Assembly (NCBI GenBank): GCA_037974665.1
Contig: CM075770.1
Span: 9,684,501-9,748,500, forward strand
Direction: 5' to 3'
DNA from: Ehretia macrophylla
Lineage: Eukaryota > Streptophyta > Magnoliopsida > Boraginales > Ehretiaceae
DNA: 64,000 nt
Shown here: positions 58,937-64,000 of the stretch, piece after piece
Layout of the letters: each line of letters starts with the position of its first letter
Numbering within the stretch: the stretch's first letter is position 1
The notes under the pieces: model-generated
What the model was told of the DNA's origin: nothing
Seen by the model: the letters and a program-made list of their open reading frames with translations, nothing else
The model's database searches: none
Made by a program: the position numbers and the translations under genes

Positions 58937-60273
58937 TGGCGCTTGGGTGGACTTCTCTCTCTATCTCTCTGATCATGACTCCGGGTCGATTGTTGATCTA
59001 CGTACCTCTGGAGGTGACCCTGGGCTATCAGTGCCTCGATCTCTTGTTTCATATCTTTGCACTCCTCGGTGGTGTAGCCGTAATGCATATGGTAGCGGCA
59101 ATACTTGGTCCTATTGCGCTTCTTAGGTCGGCTTTTCATCCTCGGCGCTGGAGGTAGGTAGTTCTGGTGCTGGATCTCCATCAGGATTTACCCCCTTGTA
59201 GTGTTAAGGGGAGTGAACATGGTGAACCGGGGGTTTTACTTTGGCTGTTGAAGTTACTTGCCTCGGTCATTTTGGGCCTTACTCCCAGGTTGGCCTTGGG
59301 AGGCCTCTCTCTTTTTCCCGGCTTCTTTTTCCTTGTCATCGTCCCTCTTCGCCTAATGGATTTCTTCCAAGTGTATGTACCCTTCTACCCGTACCATCAG
59401 CTCGGCTATGGTATCCACGGGGTCAATGGCCAAGGAGGATGTGAGGGGGCCCGACCTGAGCCCACTTTGGTAAGACATTAATGCCATGGAGTCCTCTAGG
59501 TTGGGGATTCTGAGGGAATCTTCATTGAATCAAGCTATGTAAGTCCTCAAACTTTCTCCTTTATGTTGCTTCACCGACAGCAATGCTGAAGTGTGGCGGG
59601 TTGTACATCGGCTTCCCGCGAAGCAGGACATGAAAGCCTCAGCCAGCTGATGAAAACTTGCAATAGATTTGAGATGAAGTTTTTGGAACCAGTCCAAGGC
59701 ATTACCAAGCAGGGTAGTTGGGAATGTCTTCATCTTCATGAGGTCGGTCATATCATGCAGAGTCATATGGTTATCAAAGTTGAGCAAGTGGCTGGTTGGG
59801 TCTCCATCCCAATTATAGACTGCCAGGTTGGGCATCCGGTTGCAGTTGGGCAGTGGCGTGGCCAGTACCTCGAGGGAGAGCGAGCTCACACCGAGCTGGT
59901 TAATGACCTTGGCTATGGGAGCCGTGGTCTTGGCTTGCTCGGGGTCGGTATATGTCGCCCTTTTTCCTTTCGCCTCATCCGGTCCCGCCGTCGGTTCCAA
60001 GAAGCCCTCTTCTTCTTGCGCCCGTTTTTGCCTTGGGGCAGGGATGCAGAACTGTGGATGCGTGGGCCACGACGTAGCTGCTGGTGGAGCCGGGGGGTCT
60101 GCAGCTAGCCAGGCTACCTGCTCCTTAAGTTCCTCAAACATCCTAAGCATCATCCTCATCTCTGGTGACAGGCTGGAGTTGAGGTCTTCATCTGTTGATG
60201 GAGTGGTTTGTGAGGCTAAGTGTATACGTTGGCTCGTTCCAATATCGGTTTGAGTTGGGTCTTGGCTAGGCAC
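58937..60273 (-). pseudogene. gag of the Tat element (broken)
   Basis: Read on the minus strand from an ATG at 60273. Residues 1-247 run to a stop at 59530 and hold a Pro-rich N-terminus and a retrotransposon gag core (NLAVYNWDGDPTSHLLNF, TLLGNALDWFQKL, FMSCFAGSR). The frame continues with further stops to a knuckle-like KYCRYHMHYGYTTEECKDMK and IEALIAQGHLQRYV. The chromovirus cuts the frame after ERSPPKR at 58937; the reading resumes on the far side at 49341 toward protease. Confidence 0.9.
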
Positions 60274-60397
60274 CTGCCTGGTTTCGAGGTCCCCGTCCGG
60301 GTTGGGCGAGTCCTATACTGGTGCGCTGTGGCTTCTAGTTTGTACCATGATGGTTTCTCAATGAGTGGTAAGAAGAGTGATAGAAAGAACTCGTTCC

Positions 60398-60412
60398 CAT
60401 AGATGGCGCCAA
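60398..60412 (-). promoter_or_regulatory. Primer-binding site of the Tat element
   Basis: On the minus strand TTTGGCGCCATCTATGGG follows the 5' LTR end after two bases. TGGCGCC-type sites are typical of the Tat and Athila groups, not the TGGTATCAGAGC of chromoviruses. I do not assign the tRNA. Confidence 0.75.
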
Positions 60413-60414
60413 AC

Positions 60415-60874
60415 TGTCGAGGTTGGGAATCTCGCGGTTGAGGTTGGGAAGCTACTCCCGCCGAGCTGGAATTCTGGGTCGGCTTCCTGACCTGGATTTT
60501 TGGGTCGGCTACCTAACCTGCACAAGGAAAATTAAGGAAAAGGCAGGGTGATGACCGGGATTTTTCCCTCGGGCGTACAAATGATTAATATGTCCGAGCT
60601 GGCGAAGTAGCTCAGAGCATTTAATGACGAGTTACCTCAGAAATGAAGGGGTGGAGCTCTATTTATACTAAATTCGGATCTGACAGCATTTAATGCGGCA
60701 CAGCTTTATGTCCCATCAGGATAGCTAGCGCAGAGGTCGGGGTTTTCCTAGGGCGGAGTAAGGTCGGATTAGCATCCAAGTTGGACATTAGCTGACTGGG
60801 TTAGCCTTGGCTTAGGTTGGCCAGCCTCAGCTCAGTGCGGGTATCTTACCTCAGCTCGGGGTCCACCCTCGTCA
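60415..60874 (-). repeat. 5' LTR of the Tat element
   Basis: It is 460 bp, the partner of 36409-36868. On the minus strand TATAAATA at 60667-60660 is the likely core promoter for gag-pol. Confidence 0.93.
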
Positions 60875-62116
60875 CTGCCAATTATAACCACGACTTAGTT
60901 TGCAAAGCGAAATAATTGACGAAGGGGACATAAGTCCTAACTTCCCAGGACTTACCTGCCCTTCGTCCATCTACTCTAAAATGAGTACAAATACTCATTT
61001 TTACAAAAATCTATAAGAGATCAATCTAATTAGAATTATAACAAAATAGAAGTTCAAGTTCAAAATCTAAAGCAAGGTAATCCTAGTTGAAATATTTTGG
61101 AGCCTGATTGGTTAAAAGAAATAAGGAAAGATTTGAGCATATATTAATTAAGAGAGAGAAAGAAATTACGAAGATGGAGAAAAATAAAAGAAAAAGAAAA
61201 GAAAAAAATATTGTGTAGTTGGCATACTACATAGGATTCCCGTAAGAGGTGATAAAAGAGTGGATGAGAAGAGGGGCGATATATAGCATTACTCGAAACT
61301 AAAGAACACTAAAATCAATTCAGAATAAGATATCCCTGCTGCACCTACCTTTTGCCTCATTCAATGCTAGAATTATACCACTTAACTCAGCTAGATTAAT
61401 TGTCCAGAATACTTAAATTCTCCAATCACATAATGTCTAAGTATCCCATTTTCATCTCTCGCGCTTGTCGCTGAATAGAAATTTTTAGTTTTCAATTCAA
61501 CAAGATTTTGCAAGCCATGAGTTATAGGATCACTATCAGATTTAGCCAGTTTAGAATCGATTTCGAAGCTCCAATAACCTGGATGTGGTATAAAGTGGAG
61601 GAATGTATTCTAAGCCTGGCTTAAGATTCTTTGTGAAAATTATACCTAGTTTTGAAATCTCTTCCAGTAAAAAAAGTAAATGACTTGGATAGGGTAAAAT
61701 AAGTGCACACGATGGTTTCTGATTGCTTCTTCAATTTGAGTTGCATGTGTTTTAAAAATTCGTTCGATCATCTTATCATCCATTTCGAGAACTGGAATTT
61801 TTTTCTTAATTGGAATCCAAATGCGAAATCCTTTCGCAGCAACATTTGTTTCATATTTTTTTCCATGAATTTTGTTAATTCGTCGTTCATAAAATTTGTT
61901 CTTATTGAAATTGAATCCAAATATTTAATTGGGCCTTAGGCCTCCCCTAAATAATAGAAAGAAAAAAAAAAGCACTTTAGAACATTGTGAATATCATCAA
62001 TTGCTCCCTATCATAAGATTTTCAATATATCGCATAAAACCCTATTAAAATTGCCATTGAAATACACCCAATAAAATAATGATTGTAAAGGAGAAAACAA
62101 AAATTAAAGAAAGAAA
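60875..62116. other. Intergenic DNA right of the retrotransposon block
   Basis: No gene, terminal repeat or RNA gene can be supported. A faint RNase H-like word on the minus strand near 61355-61400 is too short and interrupted to call. Confidence 0.5.
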
Positions 62117-62139
62117 CGTTACAAGAAAAATTGTGAAAG

Positions 62140-62345
62140 GTGACGGTTCGTCTCTTTTTCATCGTCAAAAAAGTGACGAAAAGGAGACGAAACTTTCGTT
62201 ACATGAATAGTGACCATTTTGAGACGGTTTGGAGACGAAATTGGTATGTCGTCTCCAAATCGTCTCCCAATGGAGATGATTTGAAGACGGAACATGAATG
62301 TCGTCTCCAATTCGTCTCCTAGCGGAGACGAAATGGAGATGAAAA
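62140..62345. repeat. Left sub-terminal repeat array
   Basis: At least ten copies of GAGACGAAA/TCGTCTCC-like words occur in both orientations within about 200 bases. This is the pattern of transposase-binding sub-terminal regions in CACTA elements. Confidence 0.75.
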
Positions 62346-62747
62346 ATAATTAATAATTAATTATTAAATTTTGCTTAACAATTTATTATAAACTTGTAAT
62401 TAAATAGTAAATAAATTAATAATAATAAATTACTAATTATCTTTATTAATTTAATTCTTCCATAAATTTTTTTAAAGTAGCTCAATATTTCCTTTTTTAA
62501 AAAAAATCCCCATAAATTAAATACTTTATTTTAATCTAAAATTTAAGTTAATATTAATAATTAAGGTATTATTAACATTTTACTCTAAACTTGTAATTAA
62601 ATTATTAATTAAATAGTAAATAAATTAATACTAATTAAATATAAAAAAATCCCAAAACCAAAAAGAGACGAACCAATGGGTTCGTCTTCTTTTGATAGAC
62701 GGTGGTTTAAGTGGCTGTCAATGGTCCGTCTCCTTTTGGTAGACGGT

Positions 62748-62950
62748 GGTTCAAGTGGCTGACAACCACTTGAACTAATTCAAAAACTTTTGAACGTGGT
62801 GCAAGTGGCTGTCAGCCACTTGAACCAATTCAAAAATTCTCCCCAAAATATTTTGGGGAAAAATACAAAAAAAAAAAAAAAAAATTGTGCCAAGTCCTTT
62901 TAAAAGACTTGGCACGGTTCAAGTGGCTGGAAAATCCAGCCACTTTAACC
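62748..62950. repeat. Cluster of five palindromes
   Basis: Inverted repeats at 62750-62774 (TTCAAGTGG arms), 62798-62826 (GCAAGTGGCTG arms), 62840-62859 (perfect 20-mer TCCCCAAAATATTTTGGGGA), 62887-62915 (GTGCCAAGTC arms) and 62916-62950 (GGTTCAAGTGGCTGG arms). Three share the CAAGTGGCTG word. Confidence 0.88.
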
Positions 62951-63535
62951 TTTTTTTCATTTTCCCCCAAATGAATTTTGGGAAAAAATTCAAAAAAAAA
63001 AAAAATTCGAGCATAACCCCCCTCCCCTTTCTCTTAACTAATATTTTCAAATGTGAACTCAATATTAGTTTACCTCATTTTAAGGTAATTCTTTTATTTA
63101 CTTTTATTTTAATTTTCAAATTTGTTTTGGTTTAGTTCATTATATATATGTTTGTATATAATGCAAAATATATGTATATAGTGTTCTTGACCCAATGATT
63201 TTAGATTTTATTTTTATACTACTACGTTTGTTTGGATTATATATGTACTATGTATATATGTCATATATATGTATGTATAACTAATAGATTTACCTAAATA
63301 TATATAGTTTTGGTAATTTTTTCATGATTTTAAGGTTTTTTTATAAAAATTTTAGCTTTATTTAGTTTTTTTTCTTTTCATATATATATGTGTGTGTGTG
63401 TGTGTAAGTGATAGATTTAGGTAAATATATGATTTTTTTTATAGTTTTATCGTGAGTTTAGAGTTTTAAAAAAAAATCATATTTTTTTTTGTTTTTCTTT
63501 CATATTTGTATATATAGGTGTATAAATGATAGATT

Positions 63536-63538
63536 TAC

Positions 63539-63576
<38 letters not shown>
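63536..63576. repeat. (TA)n microsatellite
   Basis: About 19 AT units inside the probable CACTA element. Shorter TATATG and GTGTGT tracts lie to the left. Confidence 0.92.
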
Positions 63577-63579
<3 letters not shown>

Positions 63580-63689
63580 GTATAATTTTTGGTAAAAACT
63601 TTCAAATTTTTATAGTAATTTTGATATAATCTAAATTTATTTATTTTTATTTAAAAAATTATTGTTTTTAAAGAAATTTAAAAAATGTG

Positions 63690-64000
63690 ACGGAAAGGAG
63701 ACAAAATGTGAGAGAGACGGAACAGAGATGAAATGTGAACGAAGACGGAAATGAGACGAAATTATAAGGAGATGGAAATGAGACGAAATGTAAAGGAAAC
63801 GAAACAAAGACGAAACGTGAGGAAGCCGGAAAAGTGACGAAATGTGAGGGAGACAAATTGGTGACGAAATATCTTTTCGTCTCCATTTGAGACGAAACGG
63901 AGACGAAATTCAAAAAAGGGGACGAGTCAAAAGGTGACGCCCGATTTTCATCTCCGTTCCGTCTTTGTTCCGCCTCCTTTTCAAATTATAAGACAGAACG
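63690..64000. repeat. Right sub-terminal repeat array, cut by the window edge
   Basis: More than a dozen copies of GGAGACGAAAT-like units (spacing about 20-25 bases) run to the end of the window, with the complementary form TCGTCTCC or CATCTCCGTTCCGTCT near the right. It mirrors the array at 62140-62345. Confidence 0.75.

Larger units (their letters stand above)
36409..60874 (-). mobile_element. Tat-lineage Ty3/gypsy LTR retrotransposon, split by two nested insertions
   Basis: Both ends carry 460-bp LTRs that, read on the minus strand, start TGACGAGGGTGG and end ...CTCGACA or CTTGACA. Flanking bases CTGCT (36404-36408) and CTGCC (60875-60879) are a target duplication with one mismatch. Minus-strand order: 5' LTR, primer-binding site, gag, protease, reverse transcriptase, RNase H, second RNase H, integrase, spacer, antisense gene, polypurine tract, 3' LTR. 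Two RNase H domains and an antisense gene before the 3' LTR mark the Tat group (Grande, Retand, Ogre relatives). Insertions at 39839-44791 and 49342-58936 (with their duplications) bring it to 24.5 kb; without them it is about 9.9 kb. Every reading frame is broken, so it is inactive. Confidence 0.93.
62117..64000. mobile_element. Probable CACTA-type transposon, right end beyond the window
   Basis: The left end CGTTACAAGAAAAATTGTG is two substitutions from the CACTACAAGAAAAATTGTG terminus common in dicot CACTA elements. Sub-terminal units built on GGAGACGAAA and its complement are dense at 62140-62345 and again at 63690-64000. Between them is AT-rich DNA, a palindrome cluster (62748-62950) and a (TA)n tract. 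No transposase is present, so it is non-autonomous. The right terminus and target duplication are not in view. Confidence 0.65.

Noticed and set aside
59593-60253. Plus-strand open frames of 141-171 codons
   Set aside because: They are shadows of the Tat gag, which is recognisable on the minus strand.
61340-61620. A minus-strand stretch reading AELSGIILALNEAKG with RNase H-like flavour
   Set aside because: Too short, with stops on both sides in the same frame and no neighbouring catalytic residues; chance similarity is likely.
62140-64000. CRISPR-like array from the regularly spaced GAGACGAAA units
   Set aside because: Units are short, degenerate and in both orientations, spacing is irregular, and the context is a plant transposon.

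Overview
This is a plant nuclear window, almost certainly a eudicot. It contains four intron-rich plant genes, AT-rich intergenic DNA, and a long nested block of LTR retrotransposons. I found no bacterial, plastid or mitochondrial genes, no rRNA or functional tRNA gene, and no CRISPR array. The species cannot be fixed from the sequence. All exon boundaries were read by eye from splice signals, reading phase and remembered family sequence, not from transcripts.

Positions 1-31766 hold the genes. A YLPM1-like nuclear P-loop protein (plus strand, 13 exons visible, ending at 12410) has its first exon running off the left edge. An isochorismate synthase gene follows (plus, 13473-21195, 15 exons, one with a GC donor). 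It makes the precursor of salicylic acid and phylloquinone in plastids. A secreted pectate lyase (minus, 26845-23022, 5 exons) is convergent with it. A two-exon RTM2-like small-heat-shock-domain protein with a C-terminal membrane anchor (plus, 30385-31766) is the last ordinary gene. These genes show no sign of acting together. Small DNA transposons and SINE-like insertions lie in introns and between genes: a Mutator-like element with long terminal inverted repeats at 27440-28703, MITE-like elements at 15405-16047, 29406-29874 and 35500-35891, and a SINE with a target-site duplication at 32843-32946.

Positions 36409-60874 are one Tat-lineage Ty3/gypsy retrotransposon on the minus strand. It has 460-bp LTRs at both ends, gag, a pol with two RNase H domains and an integrase, all with broken reading frames. 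Between pol and the 3' LTR it carries a separate gene on the opposite strand, with its own TATA box, a 5'-UTR intron and further introns. Two later insertions split the element. At 39839-44791 is a solo LTR that is itself interrupted by a second solo LTR in reverse orientation (41930-44559). At 49342-58936 is a complete Tekay/Del-like chromovirus with LTRs of about 2.4 kb and a decayed gag-pol ending in a chromodomain. Removing both insertions leaves a Tat element of about 9.9 kb.

Positions 60875-62116 show no gene. From 62117 to the right edge lies what looks like a CACTA-type transposon end region, with repeated GAGACGAAA-like units at both extremes and a cluster of five palindromes in between. 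The most unusual features are the antisense spliced gene in the Tat element, the fold-back templated duplication in its integrase, the solo-in-solo LTR, and the GC-rich dyad cassette that differs between LTRs of one superfamily.
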